Assembly: GCA_032988165.1 (NCBI GenBank) | Contig: JANTQF010000014.1 | Location: 1 to 64,000, forward strand | Source: Emmonsiellopsis sp. PD_33 | Taxonomy: Eukaryota; Ascomycota; Eurotiomycetes; Onygenales; Ajellomycetaceae | Reading direction: 5' to 3' | DNA length: 64,000 nt | In this document: positions 51,056 through 61,559 of the stretch, one piece after another | Numbering within the stretch: the stretch's first letter is position 1 | Layout of the letters: each line of letters begins with the position of its first letter | Notes under the pieces: generated by a model | Database searches by the model: none | Seen by the model: the letters and a program-made list of their open reading frames with translations, nothing else | What the model was told of the DNA's origin: nothing | Program-made: the position numbers and the translations under genes

Positions 51056-51938
51056 TATTTTAATCATAGTTTTTTAAATATTTAATATTTTTAAAATCTG
51101 ATTTTAAATTTAGATTTAGCAATTAAAACAGTATAACATAATTGGGGGGATGACTAAGCAATTACAAAGCATTACTGTGGCCTGATGTGGAGATTGGGAG
51201 ATGGTGGAGTTAATGTAGAGGCATCTCTCTTATCTCTCTCCTTCTCTCCTTAATATTAAGGGCTTGAACTCACTTACATAAAGCTTGCATAAGCCCTGCA
51301 CAGACCTAACCCCTGAGCCCCTGAGCTCACTCTGAAGCCTACTGGCCAGCATCTATAGGCTTCATATTCATGGTTCTCACATTGCCTAAGATGAATCATA
51401 AATCATAGCAAAATTAAATACACTAGAAAATGAACTGATCCTCTCAAAGACCTTGATGAATGCTCTCTAAAATCTATAAAAAGTGGTGAGAAGTCTTCCT
51501 TTTATATGACATCAGGTTACCAGCCTTTGCCACCTTGAATGGAAAGTATGTGCTGTGGTTAGTGATCACACCACTGATCACCTACCAAGTGACTCCCCCT
51601 ATCAATATAAATAGGCATAAAGCTGCCCCTATCAATCAGGCTTATACACACTTTATAGTTTTTCTTTCATCTATTACCTCATCTGCCTTTCACTTTTTTT
51701 GGCACTACCTATCTATACCAGAATGAGCCTCATTAAGCTCAGCAGTAGGCTGAGATATAATGTCTAACAGTGAGCCTCTATCTCTCCATTGAAAATAGGA
51801 GTGCTCACCAAATGAGACCCTTTCATCAGTTGCAAGCTATTCCCAGTAAGTGACTAGTCATTTTTTCATATGCTTATAGCATTTGTTGATTCAGACCCAT
51901 ACAGCTTCACAGTCTTCCCCAAGGAGGATTTTTTGCTC

Positions 51939-54900
51939 CTACCTCACTGAAAGGTCACCCCAGGGGAGTAGCTCTATAACAGCTTTTCCAACATTAGATA
52001 GCCCACACAACCAGAAAGTTGAAGGGAATTTCTCATAACCCCTCTTTGAAGCTTTAGTATTATGAAGTGGATAGGGGCTAGCACTTGGCAACTCCATACA
52101 TGTCAGATTTTGAATGTATGCTCTACATGGTAGCATATCAGCAGCTTGCATGTTAATCCTGCTAGTATCAACTCCAATAAATGATACACTTAGGCTGAAT
52201 TGATTGCCTTTGCCAAATGGTGCATGTAGTGCAAAAGAATGTAAAATCCTTACTTCTCTCTCCTTACACATATAGTGTACTGTTTTAGGCTTATATTCAC
52301 TGGTGCTCTCAAGTGAGAGCATATCAATTTCAGTCTTATGGAATTTAAACTGGTGTATCTGTTGTAGGGCATTCACAATAAATTGTTGACACATGTCTTC
52401 ACTTTCTTCATGCAAAGGGACTTATAGAATCAGATAGTCCAGTTTTTAAACTGAGCCCCTATTAGAGCTAGTTTTACAGGTGAATGGTTGGTTACAGCCT
52501 TCTGCACACAAAAGATATACAGGGTCAGAGTAGGGATGAATTTGCCATGGGTGGCCATCAAGAAGGTAGTGCATGAGAACATAGATTAATGGGTCCTACC
52601 ACAGTAACTACTGAGTCAAAGAGAACTGTTGTAACCAAAGATATCCCTAAGTTAGATTATTGGATGAATGGTGTCAGTACATTTTGACTTCTATCTGTGC
52701 AATTTGGGCAATGGTTGTAGCAGGGCATCCCTCAATTAATTCAAATTAGTAACTCAGCAGGTTGCAAATTTCCATAAAGTCATGCCTTTTAAGAGATTTG
52801 GGCATTAAAAAGTCTATATTAACACCCAAGGTTTTGGACATATCAACCTTAATATTATCAAGATATGACTCATGGTCATTGCTCTTAATAAAAGGGTTTA
52901 GCTGGTATCAGAATGGAGAGGTGCCTGGGCTGTTAGTATTAGAAGAAATAATGCTATTATTATTCTATTCCTAGTACACAGTCAGTAATTATACTTCACT
53001 ACAGCAGAGGATATATAACTTACAGCTACAGAACTACTTTTATTCTTCATACTGCTATTACCATCTTCTTCTGGACTATCATCCCCTATATTATTACCAT
53101 CATCCTCCTCTGAATTATCAGCATTAGCAGGGCTGCTTCCATCCCTCATACTGCTATTAACATCACTCTATTCCTAGTACACAATCAGTAATTATACTTT
53201 ATTATAGTAGAGGATATAGAACTTACAGCTGCAGGACTACTTTCATTCTCCATACTACTATTACTATCTTCTTCTGGACTATTATCTCTTATACTGTTAT
53301 CACCACCCTCCTCTGGATCATCAGCATTAGCAGGGCTACTTTCATCTCTCATACTGCTATTAACATTACCCTATTCCTAGTACACAGTTAGTAATTAGAC
53401 TTCACTACAGTAGAGAATATAGAACTTACATCTACAGAACTACTTTTATTCTTTATACTATCATTACCACCTTCTTCTGGACCATCATCTCCTATACTAT
53501 TACTATCACCCTCCTCTAAATCATTAGTATTAGTAGGGCTGCTTTCATTCCTCATACTACCATTAACATCATCCTATTCCTAGTACACAGTCAGTAATTA
53601 GACTTCATTATAGTAGAGAATATAGAACTTACATCTACAGGACTACTTTCATTCTCTATACTGCTATTACCACTTTCTTCTGAATCATCATTCTCTATGC
53701 TATTACTACTACCCTCCTCTAAATCATTAGCATTAGCAGGGCTGCTTTCATCCCTCATACTGCCATTAATATTACTCTATTCCTAGTATACAGTCAGTAA
53801 TTAGACTTCATTATAGTAGAGGATATAGAACTTACATCTGCAGAATTACTTTCATTCTTCATACTATTATTATCATCTTCTTCTGGACCATCATCTCCTA
53901 TACTATTACTACTACCCTCCTCTGAATTACTAGCATTAGTAGGGCTGCTTTCATCCCTCATACTACCATTGACATCATCTTATTCCTAGTATACAGTCAG
54001 TAATTAAACTTCACTACAATAGAGAATATAGAACTTACATCTGCAGGATTGCTTTCATTCTTCATACTACTATTATTATCTTCTTCTAGATCATCATTCT
54101 CTATACTATTATCATCACCCTCCTCTGAACTACCAGCATTAGCAGGGCTGCTTCCATCCCTCATACTGCCATTGATATTGCTCTGTCCCTAATATACAAT
54201 CAGTAATTAGACTTCACTACAGCAGAGAATATAGAACTTACATCTGCAGAACTACTTTCATTTTCTATACTGTCATTACTACCTTCTTCTGAACCATTAT
54301 CTCCTATACTATTATCACTGCCCTTCTCTAAACTATCAGCAGTAGCAGGGCTGCTTCCATCCCTCATACTGCTATTGATATTGCCCTATCTCTAGTATAC
54401 AGTCAGTAATTAGACTTCACTACAGCAGAGGATATAGAACTTACAGCTGCAGGGTCACTCTCACTGCCTATACTACTATGATTGAAACTGATGACAGTTG
54501 ATTGATGCTATACCAGTCAGTGCATTAATAATTATTAATACTATAATTACAGGTGGATAACTTACATCTGTGAACCTATTTTAGTACATTGCAGAGCTGA
54601 TATCATCAGCTTGATTATCTGGTAAGAGCACTATTCATGAACTATTCATGCCCAAGATTAGACTAGGCCTTTCTACTTCAAGTGATGATATACATTTCAG
54701 CCAACCAGAGGAAGATATACAACATTGGATCTAATTGAGCTGATCAGGAGTTAGAGGTATTAGTAGCTATTTAATCAGATGCATCTTAACATGGGTGATA
54801 TCATCCACAGTTAGGTCAAGGGTCATACTGTAGCTCTGTAAACTTATAGTATGAATTAAATAGTAAAATATAGCCTGATTGAAGTGCATGATAGCATCAG

Positions 54901-55456
54901 AGAGTTTAGAATGTATATTGGCAATAGGGGAGATTCTCTGTATAAACTAGAATTTTTGATTTCTAATAAGTGCCTTACCTAGCTCTCCCCAGTGCTGTTC
55001 AACAGTTTTCTGGGTGCTTGCTAAATGGGCTTCATTGCCTTTATGATTGTCCTCACAGCTGAGACACTTGATGCAGCACTCCTGATATTCTTTGCTTTTT
55101 TTAAACTCTTTTCAGTTAGAATCACCTTGGTGGAAATCATCATAAGCAGCAAGGCAGTGATCAATTATATTTGCAAGGGCATTAATCTACTTTATACCAC
55201 TTGCCTGGATCTCTACATAATGGTCTGGAGTGAACTTTTCCCAGGCAAATTATTCATATTTAATTACTTGTTCTATTGTTGTTAGGTTCATATCACCATG
55301 GGTGATTATAAGGCCATTAGGGAACTTTTCTTTAACAAGAGATGTATGTGAACCCTGTTCAGTAACTACTAAGCTGAAGCATTCAGTACTATGGTCCAGA
55401 AGATTAAAGCTACTAGACTCACTAATATTCAATGCATCAAAGCTTGAACCCATCAT
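51939..55456 (-). pseudogene. Unknown gene with a tandem array of identical-length exons and introns
   Basis: Minus-strand gene from ATG 55456 (MMGSSFDALNISESSSFNLL). The N-terminal half, to about 54580, contains EKFPNGLIITHGDMNLTTIE, LINALANIIDHCLAAYDDF, KEYQECCIKCLSCEDNHKGN and TVEQHWGELGKALIRNQKF, with some stops and shifts. A 58-nt intron follows (donor GTAAGTTATC near 54574). Then comes an array of 144-nt exons encoding Asp/Ser/Asn/Glu-rich repeats. The C-terminal region (52964 to TGA at 51939) has about eight stops upstream, then 158 open codons with MCQQFIVNALQQIHQFKFHK and GVDTSRINMQAADMLPCRAY. I recognise no family. The repeats are low-complexity acidic linkers; the ends look like folded domains. 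Confidence 0.6.
52965..54444 (-). repeat. Exon-intron tandem array: seven 144-nt exons, eight 59-nt introns
   Basis: Period 203 bp. Exons: 53024-53167, 53227-53370, 53430-53573, 53633-53776, 53836-53979, 54039-54182, 54242-54385, each exactly 48 codons and all open. Introns (all 59 nt): 52965-53023, 53168-53226, 53371-53429, 53574-53632, 53777-53835, 53980-54038, 54183-54241, 54386-54444. Every donor is GTAAGTT; most acceptors are TAG, one is CAG (54183) and one is TAA (53980). A TACTGAY-type branch site lies about 20-25 nt before the acceptor. The exon peptide is like SSMRDESSPANADDPEEGGD, then NSIRDNSPEEDSNSSMENES. The divergent flanking exon begins at 54445 going upstream. Confidence 0.9.
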
Positions 55457-55654
55457 TATTAAGATGTGTTAAATATTGAAATTAATGCTGGAGCCAGCAT
55501 TAAAGAGTGCAGTAGTATTCAGAGCACTCTACTAGTAACTTATATGTTAGTTACATTATTAACTTCAGTTTGACACATAGAAATATCTGAATCACTAAAA
55601 CAATGAAAGAGTGAAAAGGTACCAGTAGAAGAGCAGGTGAGGGGGTTTTTTAGT

Positions 55655-55710
55655 TCTATTTTTTTAGGGGGGGGGGCAAGGGGGGTGCTATGGGGTTGAA
55701 GGGGTTTAGA
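55655..55710. repeat. G-rich tract
   Basis: Runs of up to ten G (AGGGGGGGGGGCAAGGGGGG) upstream of the repeat-exon gene, on the plus strand. It has G-quadruplex potential, or could be an assembly-sensitive homopolymer. Confidence 0.6.
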
Positions 55711-55804
55711 TAGAGGTACTAGGAGACATAGCAGTATATGAGACTTAAAACTTACTGGTTAAATTAAAGACCAGCTGGAGAAGTAGTTTATGTGTAACAG
55801 ATAG

Positions 55805-56020
55805 AGTCTGATTAACAGATTTGTATATAAGCTACATATAAAGTTGAAATTGCTGAGGAAAGGAAAGAAAAGAGAAGAAAATATATAATCACATAAGAAA
55901 AAAGGGAAGAGATTTTTAGGTAGAATAATGTTCATCCAATCATGTGACCAGGTGAATGGCAGCCTCTGATTGATCACACCATATCAGGCCTAGAGTCAGA
56001 AAATTAGAGGATGATCCATT
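55805..56020 (+). repeat. Interspersed repeat, copy 2
   Basis: Homologous to 31890-32110. Copy 2 lies upstream of the repeat-exon gene. Shared blocks keep the same order, so this is a dispersed repeat and not chance. Confidence 0.55.
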
Positions 56021-56117
56021 GGCATTTTGAAGACTGAAAGAGGAAGATCTAGGTGCCTCCCTACAATCTAACAGCTGGTTGTGGTTGGATAACTAGTTAT
56101 ATAGAAGCTTGGCAACA

Positions 56118-56425
56118 GCAATTATAGGGAAATGATGAGGGAAATGACAAGGGAAATGATGAGGGAAATGATGAGGGAAATGACAAGGAAAATGACAAGA
56201 AAAATGATAAGGGAAATGACAAGGGAAATTATAAGGGAAAAGACAAGGAAAATAATGAGGGAGATGACAAGGGAAATGATGAGGAAAACAACAAGGGAAA
56301 TGACAAGGGAAATAATGAGGGAAATGATGAGGGAAATGATGAGGGAAATAATGAGGAAAAAAACAAGGAAAATAACAAGGAAAATCATGAGGGAAAAGAC
56401 AAGGAAAATGATGAGAGAGATGACC
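56118..56425 (+). repeat. Minisatellite with 12-bp unit
   Basis: About 25 units of GGGAAATGATGA/GGGAAATGACAA with variants. The unit is divisible by 3, so frames stay open: plus-strand MREMTREM-type peptides (56132-56467) and minus-strand HFPHHFPC-type or LIISLVIS-type peptides. Translation is doubtful. Confidence 0.85.
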
Positions 56426-56499
56426 AATCAGGTTAGAAGAGGTGTCTGGGAACATGGTGAGAGTGTCTAACTACATAATCTCTTAAAATACTATACCCA

Positions 56500-57440
56500 G
56501 TGACAGAGCAAAAAGGCACTATATTTTCTATATGAGGTTTAACTCCTCAGCCTGCTAACTCCCCCTCCCCCTCTCTCCTTTTTACTCTCAAACTTGATCC
56601 ATATCAATTCTGAATAACAATCATTGCCAGGACACATATTAATAAACTATATTTACACTTGTCTCTGTATTTTTGTCTTAACACCCTCCTCAATTCCAAG
56701 ATACAGGTAGATCTTTGATGTCTAAAGTATTCAGCATACTGTTGTGCTGGTTCCATGTTGCCATGGATATATATACTTGTGCCTGGTGAGAGATTAAACC
56801 AGTCTGATAGGTAAAGAACTAAATTTTTCATGTGCTAACAGTTAAATAGCTACTATACTATGATTCCCACCCATAGGAGTGGTGCAAAGTGCATATCAAC
56901 TCTATATCCCTATGATTTCTCATATTCCAAATTTGAACCTGTTAAAACTGCATATAAATACCATTCAAGAGAGAAATCCCTGTTAGTTAAATAAAGGCAG
57001 AGGTAGCATTCCTACCCACACCCAGGATCTATGGGTTGATGGGATTTAAAAAAGTTGCAATTTATGAGACAACAGTTTGAATTTATATCCCACAAGATGA
57101 CATCTTTGGATAGTTGTTTACTGTCCAACTTCAAGGACTACCTTCATTACTACTACAGAAACTAGTTACTGCACTGACTTTTATATTTTCTTCTTATATG
57201 CTTTTAAGATCCCATGCTATGCTCATTAGAGACTTAGTTGTATTCAAAACTGCTTATTTCAACCCCATCATGGGTGGAGAAAAAGTAGTAGCTGATATAT
57301 CCAACCCCCCCTAGTAAATAGATACTCTTGGGTCAAATAATCATACAACTACTACAATCTTATTCTAGCTGCCTTGTTGTGCCAACTCCCAGGCTGATCA
57401 GATAAAGAGATGGAAGGCTAGTTAATATATAGCATTAATG
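56500..57440. other. LTR-like or spacer DNA, no gene recognised
   Basis: Near 56610-56700 is text resembling the end of an LTR (CCAGGACACATATTAATAAA, then TTAACACCCTCCTCAATTCC). No domain is seen in any frame. The open stretch at 57114-57314 lacks family features. Confidence 0.3.
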
Positions 57441-57454
57441 AATAGGTTTAACTG

Positions 57455-57650
57455 TCATGAGGCCATGCCAATGCAATATTATCTTGACAAGCTGTGTCAG
57501 ACTGTATCAGGCCAGGATGTATGTCATAGATGTAGGGGTGGCATAGCCATGTTGCCCCCAAGGCATATATATAGCTAGCTGCTGACCTCAGATTATAGAG
57601 GTCAGCAATTCATTTCTTAATCAATCCTATACTATATTGCCACTATACAA
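57455..57650 (+). repeat. LTR-like sequence related to 50020-50785
   Basis: It begins with TGTCATGAGGCCATGCCAAT and contains GAGGTCAGCAATTCATTT near 57598, as does the LTR-like region at 50.0-50.8 kb. A TATATATAGC box-like run precedes it. Probably a solo LTR remnant. Confidence 0.45.
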
Positions 57651-58630
57651 TTACTTAGATACATGCTATTGATTAGTTTAATCTTTATATCCTGATCCAA
57701 TACACCTCATCTTCTTGACAGTGCTGAGTCTGCTACATTTCATCTATACTGACATGCCCATGCCCTTTCACATCAACACAAAAAACAACATCCATAAAGA
57801 TCAACCACCAGATTTATGGGATCTTTCCTTCTCCTTCTCTTCTTCTTCTTTCAAACCCCCCTTGTGATCAAGATGGCCAATCCCACTGTGACCATGGTGC
57901 TTGGATGCCCCCCTTGTGTTTATCTTAATAAATCAAGCATGCTTGCAGCTGCAGCTGCAATTTCTTGAGGCCAGTTGCAATCTAGAAAAATCTGTGTTTT
58001 TCTGTGAGTTGGGCCAAATACTTTTTGTATGTTTTTAATATTTTTACTAATAATACATACAAACTAGTGATTCTCATTCCTGCCCTCTCACCAATCATCT
58101 CCAGCCCCCTTGTCCAACTGTTCCTCTCCTTTATTTCTAAACAACAAGGAGCCAGTGAGGTAAGTAAACAGGAAAGTCATAATAAACAGCTGGCAAAACA
58201 TCAAGCTAAGTATAGAATTAGTAATATCCTAATTCCTCTTTTTTATTCTTACTAACTATCACCAGTCCACTTCTCTGACTCCTCCTCTCCCTTGATGAGA
58301 AATGATGAGCCAGCTTCTCCTCTTTTTACTTACTTAGGATTTGTGGAACCAGCCAAGTAAGTAGTAAAGATTGAGACTTGATGATGGATAACTTGCTAAT
58401 ACAAAAGTTAGCACCCCTTCTTGCCTGTCTCTTCCCTTGTCTCTCCCACCACATTTCAGGCCACTGAAACCAATGAGGTATGTATATGATATTGATAAAA
58501 TAAAATAGCAAAGCACTAACATGATATTTATAATAGTAACCCTGCATTCTCTCCTGCAGCCTTCCATACTGAATAGATATATAGCTCCCATGAAAATTAG
58601 AAGTGTGCTCAGCAGGCTGACTGATATAGG

Positions 58631-58740
58631 AAGGAATTAGGAAGGAAATAAGTAAAAAGAGAATAAAAAAGGAAAATACAAAGGAATTAGGAAGGAAATA
58701 AGTAAAAAGAGAATAAAATAAAAAAATAGGAAGAAATTAG
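58631..58740. repeat. Purine-rich tandem duplication (about 51 bp)
   Basis: AGGAATTAGGAAGGAAATAA followed by GTAAAAAGAGAATAAAA occurs twice in tandem, with a degenerate third copy. It lies in the presumed intron of the hAT relic. Confidence 0.6.
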
Positions 58741-58764
58741 AAAGAAAATAGATAAAAAACTTAC

Positions 58765-60096
58765 TTTTAGACATTTTAACAGAGGGATTTTCTATTATCT
58801 TATAAACTGAGATACTTCTTCTATCTTTATTTAAAGATAAGAAGGCAACAGCATCTTAAATAGTAAGATTAATTACATGAGTAATGCATCTAATATCTCC
58901 TCTTTTAGCAGAAAAAGAAAAGATGTTTAGAGTAGATAAAAATGAATTATCTACTATCTTTTCAAATTGTTTGAGGAGAGTATTGTTGGATGATGCACTG
59001 TCTCTTGTAATACTAAAATAAAAAGAAATAATTATTAGTATTTTATAAAATAAAAGAAAAAGAAGAAAATAACATATCTGACTCCTGAGAATCCAATTTT
59101 TAATTTGAAAATCCTTCAATTCTTCTAATAAAACCTTAGCTATGTATTTTCCTGAATGAAAATCATCCAATGGCCTCATATTCAATAAATATGAGTGTAA
59201 ATGCCAGTTTGCACTAATATAATGAATAGTAATCCTAAGAAATGCATCTTGATTAGAAGCAGTCCAAGCATCTAAAGTTAGGGAGAAATTTCCATCAGTT
59301 TGAACCTGTTTTTGAAACTTTTGCTTCATAAATTGAAGATGAGTTTCATGGGTTTTAACCAGTTCATTTTTAACTTGGGTGGGATGGAGGTGAGTGCAGT
59401 CAGGACTATATAATATTATATATTATATATTAGTAAGAATAAATATAGAATGAAAAGAAAAGAAGGGAAAAAATAAAAGAAAAGAAAAAAATGAAAAAAA
59501 TGAGGAATTCTTACATTTTTAAGGTTAACTCCCTAAAGAAATTAGAAGTACAGACTCTTAAACTTAAATTATTTTTAATAATAACTTTCAGAATAAGCTG
59601 AGTAAGGTGATCTATCATCTGCTGCTTTAGAGGAGGATTTTCTATCTCTTAAAATAGAGACTGAGGTAGGAGGTAAAGTATCTAATATATATAAATATAT
59701 ATTATATTAGTAATTTTAAAAGATTCAATTTAAAAAGAAAATATAAAAAATAACTTACCTGAAGAGTTTGATAGGGAATCTTCAAGCTTTTCAGCTGCTT
59801 TTCTTAAGGTAGGAATATGAGGATGTTGTCTGGTGTAATGATTATATAATAGTTAGTAGTAGTTTTCAGGGAAGCTTTAACTAGTCAGAATACTTTACAA
59901 TTCTTCTGAGTACATCTTACTAAAATCATTCTTTCTTTGCCTGGCTCATAAGGTAAAAGTGTTTTAGTGAGAAGGTTGACTTCAAAGAGATAGGCAGAAA
60001 GATCAGAATCAGTTATAATATACTCAGAAGAATTGTAATTAGTAAAAGCTCTACTTCTTTTAGTAGATATAATGTCTACAAAAGAAATAGAGCTTT
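58765..60096 (-). pseudogene. Second hAT transposase, partial and better preserved
   Basis: Minus strand. The N terminus (about 60096-59757) holds a BED-type finger: CTQKNCKVF, a Trp-like stop, KASLKTTTNYY, then in an adjacent frame NHYTRQHPHI. Introns with donors GTAAGTTA (near 59757) and GTAAGAATTC (near 59510) follow. The catalytic start is at 59400-58800: VKNELVKTHETHLQFMKQKF, GNFSLTLDAWTASNQDAFLR, an intron near 59085-59015, TRDSASSNNTLLKQFEKI and GDIRCITHVINLTI. The exon ends at a GTAAGT donor near 58765. The C-terminal dimerisation half is missing. Exons have few stops, unlike other elements here, so this is a younger insertion or one less mutated. Confidence 0.75.
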
Positions 60097-60099
60097 AAC

Positions 60100-61040
60100 T
60101 GAGGGGAAAGAGAAATGGAAATCAAATATATAAGAATAAAAATAGAAGGGGAAAGTTATAGAAAAGTAAAAGAAAATAAAATAGTTGAGATAGAAAAGAA
60201 AGAGGATTTAGAAGGGAAAGTAGGCTCTATTTATAATTAATGAGAGGTGAGAAGATCAATCTTTATGACAGGGAAGTATATTTTTAGACCCCTACTTAAT
60301 TAGTTAGAAAATAGGAAATCTTCTGATCTTACAAGCTACAGTCTCTTTATTTAAAAAGGGATAGTTTTATTGGATTCAGGAAGTCTTAATTAATTATTTA
60401 AGATAATAAAATTATATTCATCTTACTTATATAAGTAGAGATCAGAATATATATCTTTTTAGACTCCTACTTAATTAGAGAATAGAAAATCTTATAAAGT
60501 TAGATAGATATATCTATATATATATATATATATATATCAGTAAGTATAAGTAGATTTTAATTATTTTAATTTTATTTTTTTTTAAAATATCTCTATATTT
60601 TAATTATCAAATAATATTTAGTTTTCAATATAATTAAATTCCTATCTTATTAAAAGTATCTAGTTTAATAATAACTATTAAAAATGTTAATTTCTATCTT
60701 TTACTCTCTCTATTTTTATTAATAATAATTATATGAAGATAAAAATTATCTCATTTTAAAGCTCTTTTTATACTTTAAAACTTTATCTCTTTGAAAAATT
60801 TTCATATGATTAATATTAGTAGAGTTATTCTAAGTATAAGAAAGATTTTCTATATTATTATTATTATTATTATTTGTTGTACCCTGCTTGTATCCTTGGA
60901 TATGTGGTGCCACTTCTATGTAACTAGCTAGGAAAACCCTGCTACATGGTACATGCAGCTGGGTAGAAAAACCTCATGCCCAGTGGTGTCAGCTTTCTTG
61001 TTAAGTAGTTGTATACCAAGCAAGCCAGCCAGTGCTATTC
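60100..61040. other. Very AT-rich spacer
   Basis: Contains a (TA)n microsatellite at 60511-60538 and an (ATT)n run near 60857-60880. No gene was recognised. Confidence 0.6.
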
Positions 61041-61044
61041 CTTA

Positions 61045-61510
61045 TAATGGGAGAAGAGAGTAAGGGGAGAGCATAAGGAGAGAATGTAAGGAGAGAATGT
61101 AAGGAGAGGGAGAAAGAAGGATAAGGGGGGTCTAAAGAGAGAACAGCATGAGAAGGAGTACAAAGGAAAATAAGTATGGAGTAGCCATGGTTGAGTAGAG
61201 GAATACTTTAAGGGAAGAACATGAGATAAAGAAGGAGGGATAAGGGCAGGGGAGAGAGGGAAAGAAGAGAGGGGAAGAGAGCTAACTAGAGATTAAGAGT
61301 TAGGGGGAAAGTGAGGAGAGGAGGAGAGGGGGCAAAGAGAGAGAGATAGTAATTAGGAGGAGGCTGAGAGGCTTAGAGGGGAAGGATAGAGGGAAGAGGA
61401 AAGAGGAGAGGGGAGAGGGGAGAGGGGTAGGAAGGGATAGAGAGGGAGGAACTAGGGGAGGAATTCAAATAAGAGGAGATGATAGTGGGTCAAAGAGGGG
61501 GGTAGAGTTT
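61045..61510 (+). repeat. Purine-strand tract
   Basis: The plus strand is almost all A and G for about 460 bases, with short reiterations such as AAGGAGAGAATGT and AGAGGGGAGAGGGG. Such tracts can form triplex (H-DNA) structures. It separates the AT-rich spacer from the LINE. Confidence 0.7.
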
Positions 61511-61559
61511 AGAGGCCAGACTTATAGCTTGTAATGTAATAGTTCTCATGCCAGTAAAA

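Noticed and set aside
57880..58600. Plus-strand gene with several tiny exons between GTAAGT/GTATGT and CAG
   Set aside because: Splice-like words occur in series, but the exons would be very short and encode nothing recognisable. The DNA is more likely repeat debris.
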